A stretch of 64,000 bases of DNA from Flavobacterium sp. ACN6 (lineage in GTDB: Bacteria; Bacteroidota; Bacteroidia; Flavobacteriales; Flavobacteriaceae), in the NCBI RefSeq assembly GCF_002304005.1, contig NZ_MRCQ01000014.1:1-64000 (forward strand). Direction: 5' to 3'. A program made the translations under genes and the position numbers. Under the pieces are notes generated by a model that was given only the letters and a program-made list of their open reading frames with translations, did no database searches and was not told where the DNA came from. This document shows positions 44,935 through 54,260 of the stretch, in pieces (position 1 is the stretch's first letter; every line of letters begins with the position of its first letter).

Positions 44935-45828
44935 ATGGAAAAACAAATTTATAACCTGACTCTGGAAGAACTCATAAGTCAGGTTAAGACAGATCTGATC
45001 ACTAAGGAATATGTTGTATGCGACATGGATAAGACCAACTACAACATCGAGCTTAATATGCTGCATAAGGCAGATTTTTTTGCGCTGGTTCTTATTGAAA
45101 AAGGATCCTGCAGTTACACGGTAAATGCCAGGAAATCAAAAATCACAGCAAATGATGTTCTTTTCTGTCCCATGCATGAAACTTTTACTATCGATCATAT
45201 TTCCGACGATTACAAGGCTAAATATATCCTTTTTACCCTTGACTTTATTTCGCAGGCTGGATTCAATTACAGATCGAATGATATTTTAAAAAGTTTTTCC
45301 AATAATCCTTTTATTATCATAAGCGGTGAGATGGAAATCTTTGAAAGGATTAAATTTTATCTCAATCAGCTGCAATCGCTCAATAATACCCAGCAGGATA
45401 ACTACTATTTCAATGAACTGATCTGGCATTCCTTTTCACTGCTTATTTACGAAGTGGATAATTACTTTAAAAGTATTGAAATAACAAAGCCTATTTCACC
45501 CAGAGGTGAAGACCTTGCAACAAAATTCTTTATGCTGCTTCGAGAAAATTTCAAGGAACATCATGATGTGCAGTTTTATGCTGACCGCCTGTTTGTCACC
45601 AGAAAATACCTAAGCAAAATGATCAAGAAAACAATGCTGAAGTCCAGCAGGGAGATCATAAACCATGTATTGGTCACCGAGGCCAAAATACTGCTTCGAA
45701 ATTACCATATCTCTGTCAGCGATGCTGCCTTGGAATTAAACTTTTCAGATCAGTCCGTATTTAGCAAATTTTTTAAAAAACATACCGGACAGACTCCCTC
45801 AGACTATAAAAAAAATGACCATTTTTAA
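44935..45828 (+). CDS. AraC family transcriptional regulator
   Basis: The 297-residue protein has an AraC-type N-terminal sensor region with a cupin-like segment (FALVLIEKGSCSYTVNARKSKITANDVLFCP) and a C-terminal double helix-turn-helix (about 195-295): DVQFYADRLFVTRKYLSKMIKK and VSDAALELNFSDQSVFSKFFKKHTGQTPSDYKK. It lies directly upstream of the RND efflux operon and divergent from the tetR pair. AraC proteins bind two half-sites on one DNA face, two helical turns apart; the 21-bp direct repeats found at four nearby promoters fit this. I infer that it is their regulator. Confidence 0.9.
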   Translation: MEKQIYNLTLEELISQVKTDLITKEYVVCDMDKTNYNIELNMLHKADFFALVLIEKGSCSYTVNARKSKITANDVLFCPMHETFTIDHISDDYKAKYILFTLDFISQAGFNYRSNDILKSFSNNPFIIISGEMEIFERIKFYLNQLQSLNNTQQDNYYFNELIWHSFSLLIYEVDNYFKSIEITKPISPRGEDLATKFFMLLRENFKEHHDVQFYADRLFVTRKYLSKMIKKTMLKSSREIINHVLVTEAKILLRNYHISVSDAALELNFSDQSVFSKFFKKHTGQTPSDYKKNDHF

Positions 45829-45951
45829 TGCACTGCAATCGTGCTTTAAAAAAAAAACTTCCTGCTGTAGATTCTTCTGAGCTGCTCTCTGACTGCTAAA
45901 TACTATTGTTCGATCTGTAAAATACACGTTTAAACAGCCGCTGAAATTTAG

Positions 45952-45977
45952 GCGACTTTTGGACTAATATAGGCGAC
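45952..45977 (+). promoter_or_regulatory. Operator site B (GCGAC-N16-GCGAC), RND operon
   Basis: GCGAC occurs at 45952-45956 and 45973-45977, within the 10-bp direct repeat TAGGCGACTT (45949-45958 and 45970-45979). The spacer has GGAC and TAAT at the conserved positions. The second half-site ends 31 bases before the -7-like box at 46009. Confidence 0.75.
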
Positions 45978-46008
45978 TTCTGCTTTTTTTTTAAGCTTTT
46001 TTTTAATC

Positions 46009-46016
46009 GAAATTTG
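46009..46016 (+). promoter_or_regulatory. -7-like box of the RND operon
   Basis: GAAATTTG differs from TAnnTTTG only at the first base and lies 34 bases before the ATG of the adaptor gene. Its distance from operator site B equals that of the three other promoters of the set. Confidence 0.5.
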
Positions 46017-46050
46017 CACCCGATTATTAAATTTCTAATTAAAAAAATCA

Positions 46051-47136
46051 ATGAATCGATATTCTATTTTCAAGTTTTCAGTATTTTTTTCTATCCTTGT
46101 TTTCTTACAGGGATGCGGTAAAGAAAATCAAAATCAAGGTACTCAGCAAGGAGCAGCAGCCCTTCCATTGGCAACTGTCGCCAGCGGACAAGCAACAATT
46201 TCAAAACAATACAGTACTAGTATCGAAGGTGTGGCTGATGTGGAAATCCGCCCGCAGATCTCAGGATATCTTCAAAAAATACTAGTTGATGACGGTGCCT
46301 ATGTCAAGGCGGGACAGACCCTGTTTATTATTGAGAGCAGTATTTACAAAGAACAATACAATACTGCCCTGGCCAATCTGGCTTCCGCTAAAATCGAACT
46401 GAACAGAAAAAAAGAACTTGCTAAAAGTAAAATTGTTTCAAATCTTCAGGTAGAGCAGGCACAGGCTGTTTACCAGGCGGCTGAAGCACAGGCAGGTTCT
46501 GCGAGAATTAATCTTAACTTCTGCACCATAAAAGCTCCCGTCAGCGGTTATATTGGCAGAGTCGGCTACCGTCTGGGAAGTCTAATTGCTCCGTCTAACC
46601 CTGCTCCTATAACTATTTTATCAGATATTCACCAGGTAAATGCCTACTTCAGCATGAGTGAAAATGATTTTCAAACCTTTCAGAGCCAATATCCTGATAA
46701 AAACATTCTTAAAAGCAGTCCAAAGGTTAATTTTCAACTTTCCAATGGAGAAGAATATGAAATTGCGGGTAAAATTGATGCCGTAAATGGACAATTTGAC
46801 GGAAATACGGGATCAATTACGTTACGTGCAAAATTTGATAATCCAAAAACGGTCTTAAGAAGCGGCAGTACCGGTAAGATCCTTATGAAACAAGAAACCA
46901 AAGATGCTGTTTTACTGCCTATCGCTTCCACTATGGGCGTTCAAGATAAAATCTTCGCATACACTGTAGACAAACAAGGGAAGGCCGCGCAGGTTGAAGT
47001 AAAAATATCTGGTAAATCAGGTACAGACTACATTGTCTCTGAAGGTTTAAAAGCTGGCGATACTTACATCGTATCCGGATTTGACAGACTGCAGACAGGA
47101 ACTCCAGTTACAGCACAAAAAACGGCTAAAAAATAA
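46051..47136 (+). CDS. RND efflux periplasmic adaptor (MFP) lipoprotein
   Basis: The 361-residue protein has a lipoprotein signal with lipobox Cys22 (VFLQGC), a split lipoyl/barrel-sandwich domain (VEIRPQISGYLQKILVDDGAYVKAGQTLFIIE and INLNFCTIKAPVSGYIGRVGYRLG), a helical hairpin (about 100-150) and beta-barrel and membrane-proximal domains. It bridges the inner-membrane pump and the outer-membrane channel. It is the first gene of a three-gene operon, 27 bases before the pump gene, and is preceded by operator site B. Confidence 0.95.
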   Translation: MNRYSIFKFSVFFSILVFLQGCGKENQNQGTQQGAAALPLATVASGQATISKQYSTSIEGVADVEIRPQISGYLQKILVDDGAYVKAGQTLFIIESSIYKEQYNTALANLASAKIELNRKKELAKSKIVSNLQVEQAQAVYQAAEAQAGSARINLNFCTIKAPVSGYIGRVGYRLGSLIAPSNPAPITILSDIHQVNAYFSMSENDFQTFQSQYPDKNILKSSPKVNFQLSNGEEYEIAGKIDAVNGQFDGNTGSITLRAKFDNPKTVLRSGSTGKILMKQETKDAVLLPIASTMGVQDKIFAYTVDKQGKAAQVEVKISGKSGTDYIVSEGLKAGDTYIVSGFDRLQTGTPVTAQKTAKK

Positions 47137-47163
47137 GAATTACCTATTCTCAAAAACGAAAAC

Positions 47164-50100
47164 ATGTTAAAAACAATTATAAAAAGACCAGTCCTGGCAA
47201 CCGTAATTTCATTATTACTGGTAATACTGGGTGTGGTAGGAATGCTTGGGCTTCCTATAACCAAATTTCCAGATATTGCACCCCCTACGGTAACTGTTGT
47301 GGCTGTTTATCCTGGTGCGAATGCTGAAACTATTGGCCGTTCGGTTGCGCCTCCTTTGGAGAACGCCATTAACGGGGTGGAAAATATGGATTATATCAAT
47401 TCCGTGTCCAGTAATGATGGTACATTAACCATAACGGTTATTTTTAAATTAGGAACTGATCCTGACCAGGCCGCTATCAACGTTCAAAACAGGGTGTCGC
47501 AGGTGACCAATCAGCTTCCTGCTGAAGTGGTGCAAGCTGGCGTTACAACCCTAAAAAAACAGAATAGTATGATGGCCATGATCACTTTAAGCAGTGATGG
47601 CGGTAAAATTGATGATTTATTTCTAGAGAATTATGCTAAAATTAATATCATTCCTGAAATTAAAAGGATTAAAGGTGTTGGGGATGCCATGGCTTATGGA
47701 AATAAAGACTATTCTATTCGTGTATGGCTCGATCCTGCTAAATTAAACGCCTATAATCTTTCTCCTTCCGATGTTTCACGTGCCATACAGTCTCAAAATC
47801 TAGAAGCAGCTCCAGGCAGATTCGGGGAAAGAACTGGAGAATCAATGGAGTATATAATGCGTTACAAAGGTAAGTTTACAGAACCACCTCAATATGAAAA
47901 CATCGTTATAAGAGCTAAAAATGACGGTTCCATCCTGCGATTGAAGGATGTTGCCAAAGTAGAATTTGGGGCCTATAATTATGCAGTTTCTGCTAAATAT
48001 AATAAGGACGCAGGAGTTGTTATGGCCATTTTCCAAATGTCAGGATCTAATGCCAATGAGGTGCAGATTGCCATAGAGGCACGAATGAAAGAACTCGAAA
48101 AATCATTTCCCTCAGGTATGAAGTATGACATTCCTTATGCAACAAAGGAATCCTTGGATACATCGGTAGATCAGGTAATTCATACGCTCATTGAGGCCTT
48201 TATCTTGGTATTTATTGTGGTATTTATCTTTTTACAAGATTTTAGATCTACGCTTATTCCAGCCATTGCGGTTCCGGTATCTATCGTGGGTACGTTTTTC
48301 TTTATGCAGCTTTTTGGATTTTCAATCAATACCTTAACCTTATTTGCATTGGTGCTTGCCATTGGTATTGTGGTAGATGATGCCATTGTGGTTGTGGAAG
48401 CCGTTCATGCCAAAATGGAGAAAAGAGGGCTTAATGCAAAAGCCGCTACCATGTCTGCGATGAGTGAAATTTCGGGAGCGATTATCTCCATTACACTGAT
48501 CATGTCTGCTGTATTTGTACCGGTTGCTTTCATGGAAGGATCAACAGGATTATTTTACAAACAGTTTGCCATAACATTAGCCATCGCAATTGTCATTTCT
48601 GCTGTAAACGCATTGACTCTTAGTCCTGCACTTTGTGCAATATTACTTAAACCGCATGATCCTAGTCACGAAAAAACAGGATTTAAAGAGCGTTTTTTTG
48701 CGGGCTTTAATGCTTCATTTGATAAAATGACCTCTAAATATGCCAAATCCATTTTATTTCTATTAAAAAGAAAATGGGTAGCCTTTTTACTTATTGCCGT
48801 TTTTGGTGCTCTATTTGCATGGATGTCCATGACCACTCCAAAAGCTTTTATTCCTGATGAGGATCAAAACTTTATCATTGTTACTGCCAACCTTTCTGCA
48901 GGAGCATCACAAAATAGAACCGGACAAGTTTTAGGTGATGTACAAGACAAACTTATTGCAAATCCTGCCGTAGACAAAGTTATTACCGTTGATGGTTTGA
49001 ATCTTTTCAGCGGTTCGCTTTCTTCTTCTTCAGGTACTTTGTTTGTGAAATTAAAGAAAAGTCAACAAAGAGGAGCTGTTCAAAAGTTAGGCGATGTGAT
49101 GGGACAGATTCAAGGGGAATTAGCTGCCGACAAAAGAGCTGGTTTTCTTGTACTTAATGTGCCTACCGTAGACGGATTTGGAAATACCAGCGGTATCGAA
49201 TTAGTATTGCAGGACCGTACCAATGGTGAACTGAAAAAGTTAGGGACTGTTTCCTACTCTTTGATCGGAGCACTAATGCAGCGTCCTGAAATTGCGGTTG
49301 CTTTTACTACATTTAATGTGGAATATCCGCAATTTGAAGTTTTAGTTGATGAAGCAAAAGCAGCCCAATTAGGAGTTACCACTGCCGATGTGTTAAGTGC
49401 CATGCAGGGCTATTACGGTAGTGTTCAATCTTCTGATTTTACCCGATTTGGAAAATATTACCGTGTTTTAGTTCAAGCTGATCCACAAAACAGAAAAGAC
49501 AAAGAATCCCTTAACAGCATTTTTGTAAAAAATACTGCTGGCGAAATGGTTCCTCTAAATACCTTAGTTCGTTTAAAAAACACCGCTGGGGCTGAAGTCG
49601 TGGATCGTTTTAATTTATTTAATGCTTCTAACCTGACAATTATGCCAAAACCTGGCTACAGTACCGGACAAGCAATGGCAGCAGTCAAAGAAGTAAGCGA
49701 GCAGATTCTTCCAGCTGGATACACCTACGATTATAAAGGAATGAGCCGTGAAGAAAATTCTTCCAGTTCACAATCTACAGTCATTTTTGCATTGTGTTTT
49801 ATTTTTGTATTCTTTTTGTTAGCAGCTCAGTACGAAAGTTATATTTTGCCTTTAGCAGTACTAACTGCCATTCCTGTTGGATTAAGCGGTGTATTCATTG
49901 GAATTTCAATGGCGGACATCTCCAATAACATTTATGTACAGATTGCCATGGTAATGCTTATAGGCCTGCTGGCCAAAAATGGTATTTTGATTGTTGAATT
50001 TGCCATTCAAAGACGCCAGGCAGGGAAAAGTCTTATAGCATCGGCAGTGGAAGGAGCTAAAGCAAGGCTCCGCCCTATTTTAATGACTTCACTGGCTTTT

Positions 50101-50301
50101 ATTACAGGTTTATTACCTTTAGTATTTGTTGTAGGACCTTCTGCAATGGGTAATCATTCCATAGGATATGCTGCTATTTTCGGAATGCTGGTGGGAACCA
50201 TATTAGGAGTTTTTATCGTTCCAGTTCTCTTTGTGGTATTTCAGTACCTGCAGGAGAAAGTGAGCGGTAAAGAAATAACAGATGCAGATTGGGAATACTA
50301 A
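47164..50301 (+). CDS. RND efflux pump permease, HAE1/AcrB type
   Basis: The 1045-residue protein has the AcrB layout: 12 membrane segments and two large periplasmic loops. The proton relay is present in LAIGIVVDDAIVVVEAV (two adjacent aspartates of helix 4), and the N-terminus MLKTIIKRPVLATVISLLLVILGVVGM is typical of HAE1 pumps. GIELVLQDRTNGEL and AFTTFNVEYPQFEVLVDEAKAAQLG are family blocks. It exports hydrophobic drugs, bile-salt-like compounds or lipids using the proton gradient. Adaptor and outer-membrane genes lie directly before and after. Confidence 0.95.
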   Translation: MLKTIIKRPVLATVISLLLVILGVVGMLGLPITKFPDIAPPTVTVVAVYPGANAETIGRSVAPPLENAINGVENMDYINSVSSNDGTLTITVIFKLGTDPDQAAINVQNRVSQVTNQLPAEVVQAGVTTLKKQNSMMAMITLSSDGGKIDDLFLENYAKINIIPEIKRIKGVGDAMAYGNKDYSIRVWLDPAKLNAYNLSPSDVSRAIQSQNLEAAPGRFGERTGESMEYIMRYKGKFTEPPQYENIVIRAKNDGSILRLKDVAKVEFGAYNYAVSAKYNKDAGVVMAIFQMSGSNANEVQIAIEARMKELEKSFPSGMKYDIPYATKESLDTSVDQVIHTLIEAFILVFIVVFIFLQDFRSTLIPAIAVPVSIVGTFFFMQLFGFSINTLTLFALVLAIGIVVDDAIVVVEAVHAKMEKRGLNAKAATMSAMSEISGAIISITLIMSAVFVPVAFMEGSTGLFYKQFAITLAIAIVISAVNALTLSPALCAILLKPHDPSHEKTGFKERFFAGFNASFDKMTSKYAKSILFLLKRKWVAFLLIAVFGALFAWMSMTTPKAFIPDEDQNFIIVTANLSAGASQNRTGQVLGDVQDKLIANPAVDKVITVDGLNLFSGSLSSSSGTLFVKLKKSQQRGAVQKLGDVMGQIQGELAADKRAGFLVLNVPTVDGFGNTSGIELVLQDRTNGELKKLGTVSYSLIGALMQRPEIAVAFTTFNVEYPQFEVLVDEAKAAQLGVTTADVLSAMQGYYGSVQSSDFTRFGKYYRVLVQADPQNRKDKESLNSIFVKNTAGEMVPLNTLVRLKNTAGAEVVDRFNLFNASNLTIMPKPGYSTGQAMAAVKEVSEQILPAGYTYDYKGMSREENSSSSQSTVIFALCFIFVFFLLAAQYESYILPLAVLTAIPVGLSGVFIGISMADISNNIYVQIAMVMLIGLLAKNGILIVEFAIQRRQAGKSLIASAVEGAKARLRPILMTSLAFITGLLPLVFVVGPSAMGNHSIGYAAIFGMLVGTILGVFIVPVLFVVFQYLQEKVSGKEITDADWEY

Positions 50302-50316
50302 TTCAAAATAAAAAAA

Positions 50317-51741
50317 ATGAATTCATTTAAAAAAATAATATACATCACAACACTCTCAGGATTCATTGTATCATGCTCCGTTCAGCAATACACCCCCCCT
50401 GAAATCGAACTTCCCGAGTCTTTCAGAAATGAAGATTCTTTAGTACAAAAAGACAGTACAAGCAGCATTGCGCGTATTAGTTATAAAGCGTTTTTTAAAG
50501 ATCCAGTCCTTGTCACATTAATTGACAAGGCAGTAGAAAAAAACTACGACCTGCAGACGGCCCTTAAGCAGATCGAATTTGCCTCACTGGGATATTCCCA
50601 GTCAAAGTGGGCTAATGTACCAACGGTAAGTGCAACGATTGGACAGGCCAGTATCTCACGCCCGTCTGATAATAGTTTAAACGGACTTTCCTTAGGACAG
50701 TTCTTGGGACAGAAGTATATCGAAGATTACAATTCTTCTATAAATATTTCCTGGGAAGCAGATATATGGGGCAAAATAAAAGGAGCTAAGCAGGAGGCAC
50801 TGACCGATTACCTTAAGACACAGGAGGCTGCAAAAGCCGTAAAAACACGATTAGTTTCTGAAGTAGTCAAAGGATATTACAATCTTTTGATGCTGGACAA
50901 ACAGCTAGAGGTTACACAGAACAATTTATCTTTTGCCGACAGCACTCTTACCATTGTAAAAAAACAGCAGGAACTTGGGTTAATTACTTCTCTGGCTGTA
51001 GAGCAGCAGGAAATTACCAAAGCCCAGATTTTAAAAAGCATTTCTGTTATAGAAGGCTCAATCAATATTCAAGAAAATGCCTTAAGCATCTTAACCGGTA
51101 CTATGCCTTCCAGAATTGAAAGACAAGCAAGACTTGACGATGTTATTGTACCTGAAGGATTATCTGCCGGATATCCTTCTGAAATACTTTCATTAAGACC
51201 TGATGTTAAAAGCAGGGAACTGGACGTTCGAAAAAGCGTTGCCAGCATACATATTGCCAAAATGAGCATGTATCCCGCTTTGAACATAACAGCACAGGGC
51301 GGCTTAAATTCTTTTAAAGCCAGTAACTGGTTTGAACTGCCTGGATCGCTTTTTGGTTTGGCAGCAGGATCTATTGTCCAGCCAATCTTGAATGGAAAAA
51401 GGCTTAAAACAAGATTTGAACAGACAAAAATTAGCTCGGAACAAGCTGAGCTTAATTTTAAATCATCTGTGCTGACAGCCGTTGCAGAGGTTTCAGATGC
51501 TATGGTGCAAATAGAAAAGTTAGAAGCGCAGCAAAAGATAGCCGAAGGGCTGGTAGAGCGAACCAAAAGTGTTGTAACCAATTCCCTGACGCTTTACAAA
51601 TATAACGAGGCCACTTATCTGGATGTCATTACGGCCCAGACTAGTAAACTGCAGTCAGAATTGGAACTGGCTTCAATTAAGTCACAGAGACTTAATGCCG
51701 TAACTACATTGTACCGTTCTCTGGGAGGAGGATGGCAGTAA
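50317..51741 (+). CDS. Outer-membrane efflux lipoprotein, TolC/NodT type
   Basis: The 474-residue protein has a lipoprotein signal with Cys20 (GFIVSC) and two OEP repeats forming the channel: the first around NYDLQTALKQIEFA and ISWEADIWGKIKGAKQEAL, the second around LRPDVKSRELDVRKSVASIHIAKMSMYPALNI and ending in NEATYLDVITAQTSKLQSELELASIKSQRLNAVTTLYRSLGGGW. It completes the tripartite RND pump, 15 bases after the permease gene. Confidence 0.95.
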   Translation: MNSFKKIIYITTLSGFIVSCSVQQYTPPEIELPESFRNEDSLVQKDSTSSIARISYKAFFKDPVLVTLIDKAVEKNYDLQTALKQIEFASLGYSQSKWANVPTVSATIGQASISRPSDNSLNGLSLGQFLGQKYIEDYNSSINISWEADIWGKIKGAKQEALTDYLKTQEAAKAVKTRLVSEVVKGYYNLLMLDKQLEVTQNNLSFADSTLTIVKKQQELGLITSLAVEQQEITKAQILKSISVIEGSINIQENALSILTGTMPSRIERQARLDDVIVPEGLSAGYPSEILSLRPDVKSRELDVRKSVASIHIAKMSMYPALNITAQGGLNSFKASNWFELPGSLFGLAAGSIVQPILNGKRLKTRFEQTKISSEQAELNFKSSVLTAVAEVSDAMVQIEKLEAQQKIAEGLVERTKSVVTNSLTLYKYNEATYLDVITAQTSKLQSELELASIKSQRLNAVTTLYRSLGGGWQ

Positions 51742-51803
51742 ACTGAATCCTGACTCTGCTGTCAAAAACAGGCAGCAGAGTTTTAATTACAAAGGCCTGT
51801 GCC

Positions 51804-52346
51804 ATGAAAAATACCACTTCAAGAGAAGCCATAATAGTACTGCCGGATTGCAGCGGTTTTACCGAATTTGTTTACAAGACAAAGATGTACACCGGCCAGT
51901 ATATAGTAAGGGAACTTTTAACGGAATTGATTCAGTCCAGCAACAGCAGTTTCTGTATTTCTGAAATTGAAAACCACCCCATCCTTTTTTTCAAATATGA
52001 TAAAAGGCCTTCATATAAAAAAACAATGGAGAGTCTGCTTGATATGCTTAAGGCATTCGAAAGTAAAATTTCAATCCTGAGCGCATCTCTCAACATTAAA
52101 ATTGAATTTTCTCTAAAATTAATGGTGCATTACGGAGCGTTTACCAAATATCAGCTAAAAAATTACAGCAAATTGTACGGATCGACAATCGTGGAGGCAC
52201 ACAAACTTTTAAAGAATAAGTATGCGGAGCATCCCTGCTGTATTTTACTGAGTAACTCCTTTTTAAAATCTTCCCAAACACCAATGTCTGAAATTACAGC
52301 AAACAGCAAAGTTTTCCCCGAAATTGGAGCTATTTTATATATTTAA
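51804..52346 (+). CDS. DUF2652-like, cyclase-like protein
   Basis: The 180-residue protein begins IIVLPDCSGFTEFVYKTKMYTGQYIVRELLTELIQ, a pattern like class III nucleotidyl cyclase folds (metal-binding D-x-x-G-(F/Y)-T). It continues with HPILFFKYDKRPSY, MVHYGAFTKYQL and LYGSTIVEAHKLLKN, which I recognise as DUF2652. No complete set of cyclase catalytic residues is evident, so nucleotide cyclisation is not claimed. It lies 62 bases after the outer-membrane efflux gene and may be the last gene of that operon; a terminator follows. Confidence 0.65.
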   Translation: MKNTTSREAIIVLPDCSGFTEFVYKTKMYTGQYIVRELLTELIQSSNSSFCISEIENHPILFFKYDKRPSYKKTMESLLDMLKAFESKISILSASLNIKIEFSLKLMVHYGAFTKYQLKNYSKLYGSTIVEAHKLLKNKYAEHPCCILLSNSFLKSSQTPMSEITANSKVFPEIGAILYI

Positions 52347-52363
52347 TTATTTTTTTTACTTTT

Positions 52364-52402
52364 CCCGACGTCTGCCAATTGACAGATATCGGGATTTTTT
52401 TT
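52364..52402 (+). terminator. Intrinsic terminator
   Basis: CCCGA and TCTG (52364-52374) pair with CAGA and TCGGG (52383-52393), interrupted by a 2-base internal bulge on each side, followed by ATTTTTTTT. It ends the RND/DUF2652 transcript and touches the stop of the convergent DUF429 gene. Confidence 0.8.
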
Positions 52403-53129
52403 AACTTTTATACTGCTGTCGTTTTAAATCAGGCACAATCAAATAGCCTTCGTCCTGATTTCCTAAAGCCTCAAAATGACCCGAAAGATAGCAAAGTCCA
52501 ACCAGACAGCAGGTGATGGCATCAATCTCGTCGTGCACTATCCCAGGGCCGTCATAAGAACCCTGAATACCAAATGTCTTAAGTCCAGCAATTAAAGCTT
52601 GGAGATCTTTTTGTTTTCGGGGCAGGCCTAAGATGTCCTGAGCCCCTCCAGGATAACTCTCAATTACTGTAAATCCGAGATTTCTGATGCTCTGGGCAAG
52701 TGTAATGCCGCGCTGCGTTAATTGCTGCATACTTTTGATCAAAGGCGGATAGGACCTTATTCCCCTTTTGAGCAGCAGTCTCTCGCATTCCCTGGTAATT
52801 CCAAACTGATACCTGCCCGGGTCATCATCTCCCACCCTAATTCTTCCTTTGGGCAGGGACAGCGGGCAGTCTATTGAAACCAGCGACGGATTCAAATGGA
52901 TAATTTCGGCAATAATTGCTGCATCGGTTTTGATCCGTTTGGTACTCACATGACCATCTTGTAAAAAAGCCCACCCGCTCGCTTTTTTTTCAGAACCTGT
53001 TAAGTCTAAACCTATTATTTTATAATTAAAAGGAATTTTAAATTGGGCTATCCCACCAATCACAGCAATATCTGATTGAGCCGTATTGATTCCAATCTGT
53101 ATCTTTTTCTCCTCATTATCCTTTCCCAT
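52401..53129 (-). CDS. DUF429 family protein (RNase H-like fold)
   Basis: The 242-residue protein carries the DUF429 pattern: YKIIGLDLTGSEKKASGWAFL, LVSIDCPLSLPKGR, CERLLLKRGIRSYPPL, GFTVIESYPGGAQDILGLPRK and DEIDAITCCLVGLCY. Acidic residues at strand ends are consistent with an RNase H-like nuclease fold, but the activity is not established. About 35 residues precede the domain. It is convergent with the RND operon and not part of the AraC-type operator set as far as can be seen. Confidence 0.75.
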   Translation of the reverse strand: MGKDNEEKKIQIGINTAQSDIAVIGGIAQFKIPFNYKIIGLDLTGSEKKASGWAFLQDGHVSTKRIKTDAAIIAEIIHLNPSLVSIDCPLSLPKGRIRVGDDDPGRYQFGITRECERLLLKRGIRSYPPLIKSMQQLTQRGITLAQSIRNLGFTVIESYPGGAQDILGLPRKQKDLQALIAGLKTFGIQGSYDGPGIVHDEIDAITCCLVGLCYLSGHFEALGNQDEGYLIVPDLKRQQYKS

Positions 53130-53214
53130 GGTATATATTCTCTAACTCTTACAATGGTAATATACAGCTTTATCAACTATTTTGAATGTTTTTTTTCTCT
53201 TAAGAAAATGCTTT

Positions 53215-54024
53215 TTAATAAAAACGGTAGAATGTCGGCTTCAGCACAAAGCCCACTCGGAGCATGCCCCTCTCCTTTTTAAAATCAATAAGGCTCTCAC
53301 TGTAACCCTGCCAATACTGAAGGGTGATCAGCTGATTGGCATTCTTTGTCAGACGATAGCTTATGGCGCTGTTTAAACTTCCTTTAAAATCCCAATCAGC
53401 CCCTTTCCTTACGGTAACATCAAAAAATAACCTGTCCCTTAAAATTATCCATTGCAGCTGTGCTTCGCCATAACCAATATATTTTGGAAGTGAAGGATTA
53501 TTATCAATAAGAAATGGAATCCATGCCTTTACCGTGAGAAACAACTGCGGCGAAAATATGCGGGTAAACCCTGCAGAAACCGCATTAAAACTGCGGGAAT
53601 AAATACTGTCGCGTCCGTTGGATTCATGCTCAATTCCCATTGTCACCACTCCAAAAAACTTTTTATCGCGATACACAGGCTTTAAGAGCATCAAACCGGG
53701 ATTATAATTGCTTTCCTCAAAGGGACTCGAAGCTTTATACACTTTCCAGAAGGATTTCTGTGTATAGGTCAAATAAGGATATGCCCCTAGAATTGAGGGT
53801 TTATCATCTAAACGCTGTTTAAAACTAAACTGAAATTTAGCATCCAGGGTATTTCTTGTCGGCTGCTCTCCCAAATGCACACCCGTGACAAAATAGTTGT
53901 CCTTATAAATAGAAAATGCCGGAAGCCTGGTTATAATTTTATCAATAGAATCCCGCTCTAAAGGGAATTGGGCATATGCCGAAAAGAATAGAAGAGTCAA
54001 CAAGAACGAAAATTTAAATTTCAT
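53215..54024 (-). CDS. pldA: Outer-membrane phospholipase A
   Basis: The 269-residue protein has a signal peptide (to about residue 19) and amphipathic beta strands to the C-terminus, ending in an aromatic residue (FYRFY) as in outer-membrane barrels. The catalytic motif IEHESNGRDSIYSRSFN places His133, Ser135 and Asn147 with the same spacing as His142, Ser144 and Asn156 of E. coli OMPLA. The enzyme hydrolyses phospholipids that reach the outer leaflet of the outer membrane. Its promoter carries operator site C, so it is likely co-regulated with the RND pump. Confidence 0.9.
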   Translation of the reverse strand: MKFKFSFLLTLLFFSAYAQFPLERDSIDKIITRLPAFSIYKDNYFVTGVHLGEQPTRNTLDAKFQFSFKQRLDDKPSILGAYPYLTYTQKSFWKVYKASSPFEESNYNPGLMLLKPVYRDKKFFGVVTMGIEHESNGRDSIYSRSFNAVSAGFTRIFSPQLFLTVKAWIPFLIDNNPSLPKYIGYGEAQLQWIILRDRLFFDVTVRKGADWDFKGSLNSAISYRLTKNANQLITLQYWQGYSESLIDFKKERGMLRVGFVLKPTFYRFY

Positions 54025-54047
54025 GCGAAAGTGTATACGATTTAGCG

Positions 54048-54055
54048 CAAAGATA
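54048..54055 (-). promoter_or_regulatory. -7 box of the phospholipase A gene
   Basis: On the minus strand TATCTTTG fits TAnnTTTG exactly, 23 bases before the ATG and 32 bases after operator site C. Confidence 0.6.
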
Positions 54056-54087
54056 TTCCATCAAAATCCCTGCAGATACGTCTTATT

Positions 54088-54113
54088 ATCGCCTGTATTT
54101 GTTCATTAGTCGC
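54088..54113 (-). promoter_or_regulatory. Operator site C (GCGAC-N16-GCGAT), phospholipase A
   Basis: On the minus strand GCGAC (54113-54109) and GCGAT (54092-54088) are 21 bases apart; the spacer contains GAAC and AAAT at the positions shared with sites A, B and D. Confidence 0.75.
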
Positions 54114-54260
54114 TTTCCTGTGCAGTTACACCTAAACTGCTGTATAATTAATATCCAGTAGAATTTTTATCCAAATTATTTTCCAGTTCTACTTACCTCT
54201 CCTTTGAACGTTTTGAGAAAGATTTAAAATGCAGCGAGATCAAAACACAAAAAAGTGTCC

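Noticed and set aside
51069..51581. 170-codon minus-strand ORF within the outer-membrane efflux gene
   Set aside because: Ser/Thr/Leu-rich antisense shadow of a clear TolC-type gene.
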